Of a stretch of 64,000 nucleotides of DNA, positions 22,767-34,169 are shown one piece after another. Below the pieces are notes generated by a model. It was not told the DNA's origin. It did no database searches and worked only from the letters and a program-made list of their open reading frames with translations. The stretch's first letter is position 1; each line of letters starts with the position of its first letter. Both the position numbers and the translations under genes were made by a program. The DNA comes from Alisma plantago-aquatica (Eukaryota; Streptophyta; Magnoliopsida; Alismatales; Alismataceae): assembly GCA_963693085.1 (NCBI GenBank), contig OY856412.1, positions 347,010,457 to 347,074,456 on the forward strand. Reading direction: 5' to 3'.

Positions 22767-25700
22767 TGTTACGACCCCATCTGTGCTTAATTGGTAAACT
22801 AGGGTTTACCTAGACAATTGCAAAGATTAATTGGAATATCATTCTAGAAATCTAATTAATGACGATAACACAATTAGGATGTTTTAACTATGATAAGAAG
22901 TCTAAATGTCCTTTTGTCTTGAGAATTAGGGTTTGAGAAACATAAACCCTAATCGGCCCAAAATAGGGTTTTGATGATACATGAATACAGAAATTGATAA
23001 GTAGGATGTCTCACTAAATAATTTTTAGTATTTTATGTGTAAATCTGATTTACTTCAAATTTGGATATGATTTATATATATAAAATGTGAACAACATTGG
23101 AAAATATCAGAATTTTTGAAGAATGATCTGACCTGTTTATCGGCCGAGTTCCAAACTCGACCGATCACATTTCCAGAATTTTACAGCAGTGTGGTAATTG
23201 AATTTTATCTTTTTATTGGTATATCCAAATGATCTCAAATTTTAACTGTGCCTGAAAAACACAGTTTTAGACACTTTGTTAATTTGGCATAATTTTTGGA
23301 TGACTTTTGAATCCCTACAGTAAGGGTGTCGGTCGAGTTTGTGCAGGACAAACTCGGCCGAATATTCTGCAGACTGCAATATAGCAGTGCACTGTTCTAT
23401 TTTTAATTATTTATTGGTAACTCCAAATGATCTCAAATTTTAACTGAAGCTTTATAGATCAATTATAAGCAACTTGATAAATTCCCATAATTGTTGGAGA
23501 ATGTTTGATCTCTGAAATAAACGAATTACAGTAACTTTTGTATAACTGAATATTCAGCCAATATAATTAAAGTTAAGTGTTGGGTCAATATGCAATTGAC
23601 CCAAGCAGCTCAATTGACTTATATGAGCAACCACACACACACACAGCTCTCATTCTTCGTCATTCACTCCAGAGAAACAAAAACCTAGAGAGAGGGAGAG
23701 TTAGGGCTTGAGTGGAGAAAGTGGGGGAATTGCTGAATTAGGGTTTTGTGATTCCAGGAAGGGTGAAATCAAGTAAGTTTGGATTCTTTGCATAGACTTT
23801 AATGGTGGATCTTCTCTCTCATGTCAATATTCCATCCATGCTCTGATTTGATCCAAGATGATGTCGAAATTCCCTCTTTTCTCACCCTTTCTTCATAATC
23901 CCTCATTTTCAAGGTTCCCGAGTTGAATGGAAGAGGAATTTGGAGATTTGCTAGGGATTTGATAGGAATTCGAGATTCCCTGAGTTGAGCTGAAGTTGTG
24001 AGGTGTTTTCACACCTTAGGGTGAGTGGGTTCTTCCTTCAAACATTCTAATGCACGAATTTGATTATAACATTCAAATCCTTAAATGTTTAGCATGTGAA
24101 TTCTAAATCCTGAAATGTCCGTTTGATTTAAGTTATTGTAAATTGATATGATACGAATTCCTTCTTTGTTTGAATGACTTTTTGATGGTAGATTCATATC
24201 AGATACGTATACAACACTTCTTAGTGAGAATGCTTTTCAGATTTATATCAAATGACATAATTAGGGTTTAACCTAATTGAGACATCACTAGTGTTTCAAC
24301 CTTATTGAAAAGGACTAGTAATCATATAATTGGTTAGGATGTATCTCATGGGTTATCTTAATTGAATTTTATTCTTGATAAATGATATCTCAGTAAATGA
24401 TACAGAAAATCTAAATTTAGCTAAGTTTCCATGATTTCATATCTATATTGATTATATAAGATTTGTTGGAAACAGTCTTTATTTAGTGAATACTTATATC
24501 TTATGAGATCATGATAAGAGCCATGTGACAAGTGAATGAGGCAAATGAAACCCTAAGAGTAGGGTGTTGGCATGTGATGAATGAATAAGGCGAATGAAAC
24601 CCTAAGGATAGGGTGTTCAATGAATCATGCTATGGTAATATGAAAGGTCTCGATATGAGATGTGGTGATGCTTAATTGTTGAATTGTATGTTTCTAGTGC
24701 ATTTAACTTTATATGCTTGTTCTTTCTGAGATGATATCTACATACTGCAGGGCTTCTTATATTTCAATACATATCTCGTAAATTGCAGGTGATGAGATAT
24801 GACATGCCCTAGAAAGGGATGTTACTGAGTCATGTTGAAGATGACAAAAGATATATATGTGTTTTCAAGTGATACCCATAATGTGAAATAAGTATGAAAT
24901 GTGATATTCCTATTTAATTGTTTATATGTTAATCAGTTAATAGACTTAGGTTCCCTAACACCGTAGAACCCCTCGAGAGGTCTGCACCTTGGGGTGAAAT
25001 GACCTACTAGCGTGTGTCTAGATGGTCGGTGACTCGTGTTCAACAATAATCCGTGCGTGTGTCACGGTGGCACGAGGGCAGAAAATCAGTGTTCAACAAT
25101 AATCCATGCGTGTGTCACGGTGGCACTGGAAAGAAAAGAAAACACGGTTATCTAACACCATTCGTACAGCGTCACGAAGGTAACCCTGTGACTCTCCGCC
25201 TGTGTGCTCAGGTTAAAGGAGGAGTCTAGAGTACACTCTTTTGAGAGTGAAGTGAGGCCGTGTGAGCCTGGGAGTCCTGTAGCAGACCAGGACAGCAGTC
25301 AGACTTAGTATTTCCCGGGTGTGTCGCTAAGTCTTGTACGGTGGGACCGTAGTATGGACTTGTTGCGGATCTTTATATGCAGAGTACACTGCATATATTT
25401 AGGGCATAATAATAATCTAAAATATGATCATATAGGTTCACAGAGTTCCTTATAAATGAAAGAGTTAGGGAAGACTAGAGTATAGTCTCCTAGTGGTTAT
25501 TCTTTGGATGCAATATTTACATTCTTTGTTATTTCAATTATATTGTTTTAGAACTGCTCAGTGTAGTATTTATTGTTGTTAAATTTCATATCATTTACTT
25601 AAATTATTCTGTAATCACATTAGTGCATTAGTCTGTTTCCATGAAGTACTCATTCACTGAGCGAGTAGGCTCACCCCTCTACTCAAACATTTTAGGGTTA

Positions 25701-26119
25701 ACCGCGTGGACTTGAAGATGATCAGAGCGTCAGAGTAGATCTGCCACAGGAGTCAAGTATGAGATTAGTTGAGTCAGTCGGTCCTTGTCACTCTAGGTCC
25801 TCAGTAAGAGATAAGAGAGAGAGTTGTAATTACGATGTGTAATATTGTTCCTCTTTTGATATGTATGCTAATTAGCAAGTTTATGTGCATAAGGTGTGAG
25901 AGACATCATGAATGTTTATACATGTATCTTTACTATTGAAGTCTGATTAGTAAAAGAAATGTTCAGTTTCCCTTGTTAAAATGTTTTATGTGGTTTAGTG
26001 CGAAGAAACAAGAGTTTTATAGAAAAGAAAAAGTTAAGGGTGTTCTTGGTGTTACATATAAATCCTATCTTACGCCCTAATCTCATGATTTGAGGAAATT
26101 GTGAGATCGGGGTGTAACA
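22767..26119 (+). repeat. 3' LTR of the LARD-like element
   Basis: It is colinear with 16282-19636 with few substitutions and small indels, for example one extra CA unit in the (CA)n run near 23630. It ends GGGGTGTAACA directly before ACTAA. Confidence 0.9.
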
Positions 26120-26124
26120 ACTAA
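26120..26124. repeat. Target-site duplication ACTAA, right copy
   Basis: It matches 16277-16281. The transposase frame resumes to its right (on the minus strand ...FFNDFLS). Confidence 0.9.
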
Positions 26125-28493
26125 GAAAGTCATTGAAAAAATCCATAACCTTTCTCGCCACATAACCCTCAATAATACTCCCTTCTGGCCAATAATGGTT
26201 TCAAACATCACCTTTAAAAATGTTAATGTATCGTTCAAAAGGATACATCCAATGCAAGAAAACTGGTCCCAACATTTACACTTTCCTAGTCAAGTGGACG
26301 ACAAGATGAATCATGATATCAAAGAAAAAAGGTGGAAAATACATCTCAAGATAACATAGGGTAACAACCACTTCTCTTTGCAACTTATCAAGGGTCTCAA
26401 GATCAATAACTTTGTTGCATAGTCTGTTGAAGAAGAAACAAAGTCCGATGATTGCAAACCTTACATCCTTCGACAGTATAGATCGAATTGCCACGGGAAA
26501 TATTTATTGCATTAGAGTGTTACAATCATGAGATTTAAGACCTATCAGCTTTAGATCTTTCATTGATTCCAATCTACGGATGTTGGATGAGTAACCATGT
26601 GGCACCTTAACATTAACCAAGCACTCGAAAAATGCTTTCTTCTCCTTTCTAGATAATGTGTAACAAGAAGGATGTAAATATATTCTCTGATCACTACTAA
26701 CTACTTCTGTTAATTTTGTCCTTATTCCCATTTCATGTAGGTCCATTCTAGATTTGATCCCATCTTTAGTCTTACCTAGTATATTTAACAAAGTACCAAT
26801 GATGATATCACAGACATTGTTCTCAACATGCATGATGTCGATACCATTCCTGACTGCCAAAGAACTCCAATAAGGAAGATCCCAAAATATTGACTTCTTC
26901 TTGAATAAAGATTTGTCACTCTGTGTGGCCATGGTACATTGTGATCTCTTACCAAATTCATTGACAAAGTCTTTTACTCTTTCATAAACAACCTCTCCTG
27001 GCATAGGTTTAGGTGCACTATGTTCCTCATTCCATCCATTGAACACTTTGTGCAACCTTCGGTATGGATGGAATTTTAGAAGAAGCCTTTTATGACCAAG
27101 ATATACAGTCTTGCCGCCATATTTTAGTCATATTGAATCAGTGTTCTCTTCACATATAGGACACACTTTAGATCCTATGACACTGTATCCAGATAAATTA
27201 TCATATGTTGGAAAGTCATTAATAGTGCAAAATAGTATAGCATGCAAATGAAATGTCTCTCTACGTGAAGCATCATACGACATCACACCTTCACCCTAGA
27301 GTTTCTTTAAGTCATCAATCAGAGGTTCAAGATAAACATTTACATCATTTCTATATTGTTTAGGGCCCAATATCAACAACGACAACATAATGTACTTCTT
27401 ATTCATACACAACCAGGGAGGAAGATTGTATATAACAAGCATAACATGCCAAGTGCTATGTTGGCTTCTCAATGTCCCATACAGATTCATACCATTGGTA
27501 CAAAGCCTAAGACTTAGATTCCTGACTTCTTCACCAAATTTAGGGTACAATAAATCAATCTTCTTCCACTGTGGGGAATCAGACGCATGTTGTAGGATCC
27601 CATCATTATTTTTCTTAACCTCTATATGACACCTCAAATTCTTCGCATCTATCAGATTACAAACAAGCATTGAAATCATGGTATTATAGGTAGATATCAC
27701 ATTACCTTGGTAGGAGAACCAATTTTGGACTTCCCTGAAGTCATCATTTTATACCTTGACGCGCCACATTTTGGACAATCTTTCAAATCCACATAGTCCT
27801 TTTGAAATTATACACAATCATTTGGGCATGTGTGTATCTTCTTGGCCTCCATTCCCATTCGGCACAACAGATTCTTTAACTCATATGTTGAAATTGGCAG
27901 CTCATTTCCTTCAGGAAGAATTTCTTTCAACAAAGACAATAATGACGTGGAGCTTTTGTTGCTCCATCTATTGTTAGCCTTCAGCTTATACAATCTCAAC
28001 ACAGTGCTATGCTTCGTAAACTTAGTACAACCTATGTATAACGGTCTCTCAGCATCATGCACAATGTTCCTAAACATGGGAGGTGGATCGGTGTGCTCTA
28101 CCCCACAACTATCCAGCATCTCATCAACAATGTCTACTGGAATTGGTTCGTTCACATCTACATCATCAGAGGCAATTTCTTCTTCCACACAAGCACTGCT
28201 ATTGACATCTACTGATTTCAGGTTTGAAATCTCTCCATGCCAGTACCATTTTGTATGGCCTTGTACAATCCCATTACACATGACATGACTTTTAATTTCG
28301 TCACCAATGCTGACTTTCAAGTTGTTACTGCAATGCCTACATGGGCAGTAGAACCTATATCTAGGTTGTTTCCTATGTTCCTTCGCAAATCTAATAAATT
28401 GATCAAGACTAGAAATAAACTCCGGGGTGCAGTGATTTCAAATCGACATCCACGATTTATCCGTCTAATGATCAAAGAGAAAACAAGTATATA

Positions 28494-28530
28494 TTAGGGT
28501 TTAGGGTTAAAAGATTAGGGTTTAGGGTCT
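28494..28530 (-). promoter_or_regulatory. Telo-box cluster just upstream of the TNPD start
   Basis: On the gene strand this holds two AAACCCTAA motifs plus related ACCCTAA units within 40 bp, about 30 bp before the original start codon at 28464. In plants AAACCCTAA is a known promoter element bound by telomere-repeat-binding (TRB) factors. A regulatory role here is inference. Confidence 0.45.
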
Positions 28531-28873
28531 TATATAAAATAAATGTGTACCGCCTATCCCATTCTTGATCACCTAATCTCATAGGTAATTGTATAATGTG
28601 TATTCGATTTTCAAGAAATTTTGGCAATATTTCCCCGCAATTCTCCAAGTACATCGTTGTACATGGGCAAATGCCCACCGACATATGTACTTAGAGAACA
28701 AACGGGGAAGTGTTGATGAAACATCATGAAACCCAAATATATATTATACACTTACATCCCAAGTGAGATTAAGTGTTCAAGAACAATCCCAAATTGGGGA
28801 CTATCCAAGTTTTACTCCTAATAAGTAAATCTCGGACGGGTTTCTAGGCTAACAAAATACATGTATGTTGTCT

Positions 28874-29023
<150 letters not shown>

Positions 29024-29094
29024 TCATTCCTATACCTACAATCCTAGTTTCATCGTTCATATCCTAGGTTTTATGTAACATCATTTAATTCAAT

Positions 29095-29402
29095 TCATTC
29101 TTCCGTTTTGTGTTCATTCATTCATTATTAACCCTAATAAATCATTATTAATCAACTACACAAGCTTGAAGAATAATTATTGAACTAAGTTAAATCAATC
29201 ACTAACAAGAGAGAAAGAAAGCAATATCAATTAATTAAATTCATTCATGCATCATTAACCCTTATTAATCAATATTAATCAACTACACAATCTTAGAGAA
29301 ACTAAGTGAAAATTTAATTAATTAAGTTCATTAATGCATCATTAACCCTAATTAATCAATAGTAATGGCATCATTAACCCTAATTAATCAATATTATTCA
29401 AT
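29095..29402. repeat. Degenerate tandem repeat, about 120-bp unit
   Basis: Three to four copies of a unit containing TTCATTCAT...ATTAACCCTAAT and AATCAACTACACAA. The last copy is shortened. It lies in the CACTA 5' region. Confidence 0.65.
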
Positions 29403-29439
29403 ATTAATAAAATATTCTTCCATTTTATGTTCACTCACT

Positions 29440-29840
29440 GCACGGGCGGATTGAGCTGGTTGTGGTGGCGGTGGCCAGAGGTGGAGGTGGTCTGGCTCGA
29501 GGTGAAGGTGGCAGGGCTGGAGGTGAAGCAGAGGAGGTGCAGGTGGTGGCTGGTGGCGGCGCCTAGAGCAGCTGAAGGCGGCTAGAGGAAGGCTCCTCGC
29601 TCCACCTGGTGCAGGTGGTGACGGTGACGGGAGCAGGTGGTGGCGGCGACTAGCGGCAACTAGACAGTAGCAGTAGCTCCAACGTGAGCAACTTCAGCTC
29701 CTCGTGGCGGAGACTAGTGGCACGCGGAGGCAGTGAGCAGCTTCAAGCTCCTTGCGGTGGCAGGAAGTGAGCAAAGGCGGTGAACAGAGGCAGCACGTGG
29801 AGGTAGAGGAAGAAATTATGAGACCAGGAGCTTGAAGAAT
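29440..29840 (-). other. GC-rich 5' leader region of the CACTA
   Basis: This is the only strongly GC-rich part of the element, with GGTGGCGG-type imperfect repeats and its C-rich strand on the gene side. It sits upstream of TNPD and within 1.2 kb of the right terminus. GC-rich untranslated first exons are common in CACTAs. I see no supportable protein. A captured host fragment is possible but unproven. Confidence 0.4.
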
Positions 29841-29929
29841 CAAGAATGAAACAGAGAAGAGGAAGAGTCTGCTCTTGTGGGTGCTATTAAGTTAACTATT
29901 GGTGTCACTAAAAATAAAATTTTGACACT

Positions 29930-30584
29930 TCAAATCAATAGACGTCAGTGGTAATTAAAAACCGACACTTATCACCAACTTTAATCACAAAAATTTGCAC
30001 TTGGTTGGAGTGTTGGGTGTTAATTTCTATATACAAAAACCGACGTCTATACGCATAACATGACAAAAAAAATTGTTTGTCAGTTGTGATCATGATTTTT
30101 GGTTACCAAGCAAAAAACCAATGCCGAATAGGCAAATTTGAGGAAAATATTTTCACGGGGACAATGAGCAAAGACACATCCTCATCGGTTCTTAAAAGAA
30201 AATTGACGCCATATGAGGGGATGAATTTCGACTCACGAAGGATGTTTAGTTGTCAGTTCCTTGTCAAAATTCGATGACTACATAGGGATAAAAAAATTTG
30301 TGGGGGCTTGGTGCAAAATATATGTCGTCGGTTCTTGTAACATCGATGCCGAATTGAAAATTTTTGGAGGCAAATTTTTTCCCCTGGAAAATTATATTTC
30401 ACGCATGATTTTGGACGTCGGTTGTGGTTTAACAAAATTGATTGAAAGAAAAAGTTATGCCCATGTCTTTTATAAATCATCCGAACTTGACATATAGGTG
30501 ACAGTTGTCCTTCTTAGCCGACGTCATAGTGTATTGGCATCGGCTGTTGGAGTACAACCGATGCCGTCAAATGTGACGTGATAT
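29930..30584. repeat. CACTA right subterminal repeat region
   Basis: Copies of GTCGGTT/AACCGAC or ATCGGTT/GCCGATG occur near 29968, 30330, 30418, 30517, 30540 and 30560. The pair at 30537-30567 (GGCATCGGCTGT / ACAACCGATGCC) is inverted. They mirror the left end. Confidence 0.6.
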
Positions 30585-30602
30585 GTCATTTTTGTAGTAA
30601 TG
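30585..30602 (-). repeat. CACTA terminal inverted repeat, right
   Basis: On the minus strand this reads CATTACTACAAAAATGAC, the inverted partner of 10975-10992, with one change in the CACTA core. Confidence 0.6.
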
Positions 30603-30603
30603 G

Positions 30604-30906
30604 AAGGCCCATGAAGAGGCCCCTAAGCATCATTCTCTCTCTCATGATGCTAACACATAGGAGGCACATCCAACATGTGACAAAATGCAGGATAAACCCT
30701 CCACGGGGTTAAATTGCAACTTTTTCCAAAAAAATCACACATGTATCATAACTATCTCAAGCATCAAGAAAATTGGACCAAACTGAGAGCATAAACATGT
30801 CACATGTTATTAAGTCACATCATATGATTAGATTAAGGTTTAAGCATATATCTTATTAAGAAAAAGCAAACAAGGTCTAGCACTAAGCTAGGTAAAAGGT
30901 CTTACA
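30604..30906 (-). repeat. 3' LTR of the large gypsy element, second part
   Basis: It continues the alignment with the other LTR (43139-43434) from 'ggcccctaagcatcattctc' to the end GGTCTTACA, which on the minus strand is the LTR start TGTAAGACC. Together with 7106-10974 it makes an LTR of about 4.17 kb. Confidence 0.8.
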
Positions 30907-30943
30907 ACCATAAACCACTAACAAGGATTTCACCCCCAAAATC

Positions 30944-31322
30944 CTATAGAAAAAGAAAGGGATACTTCCTACGCATCTCTTCCTCAAGCTCCCACTTGGC
31001 TTCCTCCATGCCATAATGATGCCACAACACCTTAACCAACACTATATCCTTCTTCTTTAACTTCTTCACCCTTCTATGAAGGACCAAAACATGACCCTTC
31101 ACATCTGACACGTCTTCTTCAAACTCAATCTCCATGGACTGCAACACCAACTCTAAAGTCAGAGTGACACTTTCTCAATATCAAAACATGGAAAATTGGA
31201 TGCATCCTATGCAACTCAGATGGAAACTCCAACCTATAGGCCACCTTCCTAACACATGCCACCACACGGGAAGGCTCCATATACCTGGAAGCTAACTTAT
31301 GCATCTTTCCAAACCTCAGCAT
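30944..31322 (-). pseudogene. Integrase C-terminal and chromodomain-like tail of gypsy pol (decayed)
   Basis: Two overlapping frames carry the end of pol. The first (31322-31125) has RFGKMHKLASRYMEPSRVV, VAYRLEFPSELHRMHP and FHVLILRK, the usual GPY/F-type region that ends integrase. After a frameshift the second (31150-30944) has VKKLKKKDIVLVKVLWHH and MEEAKWELEEEMRRKYP, the truncated chromodomain-like end found in plant Tekay/Del-type chromoviruses. In living relatives this tail helps direct integration to heterochromatin. The stop lies about 40 bp from the 3' LTR. Confidence 0.8.
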
Positions 31323-32303
31323 GTCCTTTCAAGGATAGACCTTGAGGTACACTTTATCTCTCACTTGGAAATCGAATGACCTACGACAATTATCAACATA
31401 TGACTTATGCATATCATGAGTTTCCTTCAGTTGTTGTTGTATCATATTAATCTTCTATGTCATCTGCTATACAAACTCTTCCCCCAAAATCTGATACTCG
31501 TCCGTCTCATATGAACAAAATGGATAACAATGTCTCCCATACAATGCCTCATAAGGTTCCATATTGACACTCCTCTAATAGTTGTTGTTGTTGTAAGAAA
31601 ACTCTATCAAACTGAGGTGCGCATCCCAACTGCCCAAAAACTATTGCCCAAAACTATAGAATGCAAGCTCTCAACAAATCTTCTAGCTTTTGTGTAGTCC
31701 TCTCAGACTATCCATCTTTCTATGGGTGAAAAGTTGTATTGAACCTTTATTGTGTACCCATCGATGAGCGCAAATGTTCCCAAAAATGATAGGTGAAGTG
31801 AGGACCTCTGTGAGACACTATTGTCATTGGAATATCGTTCAAATGGACTATGTCATCAAAATATACTTCAAATGGACTACCTCATCAACATATACCTATG
31901 CCAACTTCTTAGGTATATACATTGTCTTCACATGAAGGAAGTGTGCTCATTTAGTCAGCTTGTCCACTATCACACAGATGGAATCATGTCCTTTGGTTGT
32001 TCTAGGAAGAACAACCACAAAGTCCATAGTGATATGATCCCATTTCCAATGGGGTATGGGAAATAGTTTCAACACCCCTGTAGGTTTCTAATGACTGGCC
32101 TTGACATGTTAACATGCTAGACACCTTGCCACAAAAACATCCATGTCAAGCTTCAAGATAGGCCACCAATACAGATCTTTCATATTGTCGTACATCTTGG
32201 TATTGTCTGGATGCATAGCATACATCAAAGAGTGAGCCTCTTCCAGAACTAACTTCCTCAAATTATCAACATCGGGAACCACTGCTCTACCGTGGTACCA
32301 CAC
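31323..32303 (-). pseudogene. Integrase zinc finger and core of gypsy pol (decayed)
   Basis: The frame 32303-32109 holds the H2C2 zinc-binding region (WYHGRAVVPDVDNLRKLVL, EEAHSLMYAMHP, YWWPILKLDMDVFVARCLAC). Further along, near 31800-31660, the core pattern FWEHLRSSMGT, FHP...DG.SERT and LEDLLRACIL survives with stops and base changes. The domain would join element DNA to the genome. Its upstream neighbour, RNase H, is separated from it by the 3.45 kb unit at 32366-35814. Confidence 0.7.
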
Positions 32304-32360
32304 AGTCCCAACTTCTGACTAGTGGAATCCATCATGCTTCTCATTTCCAAACTCTGCTCG

Positions 32361-32365
32361 AATCT
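32361..32365. repeat. Target-site duplication AATCT, left copy
   Basis: AATCT is repeated exactly at 35815-35819 on the outer sides of the TGTGAC...GTCACA termini of the enclosed unit. Confidence 0.75.
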
Positions 32366-32974
32366 TGTGACGTCCCCAGATTTTCTAAAACTTAATCATT
32401 GTGTGTGACGCCCAAACTGAAACCATCACCTCAGTGAGAATCCCAATTTAAACATCCCACATGAGGCTAAGAATAAGAAAATCAAGGGAGTCAGAAGGAA
32501 ACAAACGGTAGCACATGTACATGAACAATAATAAAACCATACACACATGTTCACCATTCAACATATAATTACAACATGAACTGTTACAGCATTTGATATT
32601 ACATATTGAAAGGTAAACTTCTACATATACATGTACTACATCTAAACTACAGGATCTTAAGACAACAGGTCCACCTGTACATCAGCTCGCCACACAACTC
32701 TCAACTATCTTGGATATTCAAGAGTATAACCACAACCTAAACAAAAGATTACATGTGGTACACATCAGCACAATATTCAAGAATATTGTACTGAGTACGC
32801 CTACGTGTATTTTATATACCTCTCATCATATCTTGGCAATAAGATAAAACTAATACTTGGCAGCATTAAACAAAATATAAGAAAAGGCGTATAGTTGCAC
32901 AAAGATATTTGTTACCAGAAGAGAACACATATTTTAGGCACATTTCCATTATATGTAAACTTGATCAACCACAT

Positions 32975-33155
32975 GCACTATTCTACCAAAGAGATGTAGT
33001 GCTCACATGTACTATTCTGCTAAAGAGATTTAGTACTTCATAAATGCACTATTCTGCCAAAGAGATTTAGTGCTCACATGTACTATTCTACCAAAGAGAT
33101 TTAGTACTTTCATCAATGCACTATTCTACCAAAGAGATTTAGTGCTATCATATAA
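32975..33155. repeat. Tandem repeat, 34-38 bp units in a ~71-bp higher-order pair
   Basis: ACTATTCT begins at 32977, 33011, 33048, 33082 and 33120 (steps 34, 37, 34, 38), each followed by a CCAAAGAGATTTAGT-like block. Alternate units are most alike. Confidence 0.85.
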
Positions 33156-34157
33156 TGGACCAGATATCTTATGTTTCATTTGTTCATAGCAATAAGTATG
33201 GAAAATCATGCAACATATCATACAAGAATAATCATTTCAATCAATATCATATGCCAAGTTTGTACTACCATATAACGCAAGCATATTATATAATAAGACA
33301 AGTAAGAGGTAATGGCGTACCTTTATCAAGAGAAACCTAATCATCACATATATTCCTGGTGTCAACTACGTCTTGGTCAAACCCTGGTTAATATAATATC
33401 ATATATGCCATGCATTAGATTCCCATCGTCCTACCCTATTTATATCCATTTTAGGGTTTGCTTATCTCATTATGTTATATACATTATTACTTGTCTTCTT
33501 ATCTTAGATTTATCATACTGATGTCGTTTTCCAGATTACATCTCGTTATCGAAGTTCATCATCTGAACATTAGGTTCTGAATCATTTTTGTGCACATATT
33601 AACCCTAGGTTAAATGTATTACTCGAATTAGGGTTACATCGCATGTATTACAAGTCATATTCATATAACATGAATTATATGCATCTAACTGATATCCAAT
33701 TTTCATCTCATCTTCATATTACTAATATGAACTTACTATGTAACTTCCATCATTTATTGAGCATGCATGTATTTATTACATTTTATTTAGGGTTATCAGC
33801 GCTAACTAGCCATATTAATCAAATTATATGCTCTCGTGCATCAAAATGACCATAATTGATATCATATGCATTCTAAGCATGATTATGGACTTAGTAGAAT
33901 TTTCTCATAATTTTATATCATTGTTTGGTATTTATTATTAATTAATCAAGCATTACACATATTATATGATATCACTATGATTATTACTTCAAAAGCCAAA
34001 AACTACTTTGTCACATCATATACATCTTAAAAGAACTTTCGTCCTCGAAAGTAAACCATGCTCGTACTTCTAGGAAAAACCTTATCTTGCCTTCATCCAC
34101 ATGTATGAACTATTCTAGGTGTAACATATCCGCAAAGGTTACCTAGAACCATGTATG

Positions 34158-34169
34158 TGGTATCAGAGC
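34158..34169 (+). other. Primer-binding-site-like sequence inside the 32366-35814 unit
   Basis: TGGTATCAGAGC is an exact match to the Met-tRNA primer site of the LARD-like element, but here no LTR end directly precedes it. Confidence 0.45.

Larger units (their letters stand above)
16282..26119 (+). mobile_element. LARD-like non-autonomous LTR retrotransposon, 9.84 kb, complete and young
   Basis: Two LTRs of 3355 and 3353 bp flank a 3130 bp internal domain. Everything an LTR element needs in cis is present: TG...CA ends, inverted end motifs (TGTTACGACCCC / GGGGTGTAACA), a Met-type primer site, a polypurine tract and a perfect five-base target duplication. Nothing codes for protein: no frame in the internal domain passes 75 codons or resembles gag or pol. 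Long LTRs around a conserved non-coding centre define LARDs. About nine differences in the first 330 LTR bases, and fewer elsewhere, suggest recent movement. The TTTCGAGGACGAA end links it to chromovirus (Tekay/Del-like) gypsy elements, which presumably supply the proteins. Confidence 0.9.
15393..28464 (-). pseudogene. CACTA TNPD/tnp2-type transposase, decayed and split by the LARD-like insertion
   Basis: It reads leftward from 28464. Domains in order: Transpos_assoc (DKSWMS, FIRFAKEH, CPCRHCSN; 28464-28250); the linker CPNDC...CPKCGASRYK (27808-27740); the tnp2 transposase core (27700-26504), with NLPPWLCMNKKYIMLSLLI, GPKQYRNDVNVYLEPLID, FWDLPYWSSLAVRNGIDIMH and LLNILGKTKDGIKSRMDL; DUF4218 (26494-26276, AIRSILSKDVRFAI, MYFPPFFFDIMIHLVVH); then, after the insertion, REHNKHLLSGL (16204-15947) and DUF4216 (15950-15630, YYGVIKDIWKFDY, CNWVD, DPFILAS), ending at 15393. 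Damage: the start codon is ACG (28462-28464), there are stops at 28438-28440 and 15630-15632 and others between, and a frameshift near 26500. Intact homologues cut and join the element ends in the nucleus; this copy cannot be expressed whole. Confidence 0.85.

Noticed and set aside
28494..28530. Interstitial telomere tract
   Set aside because: Only about four TTAGGG-like units with interruptions. Better described as telo-box motifs.
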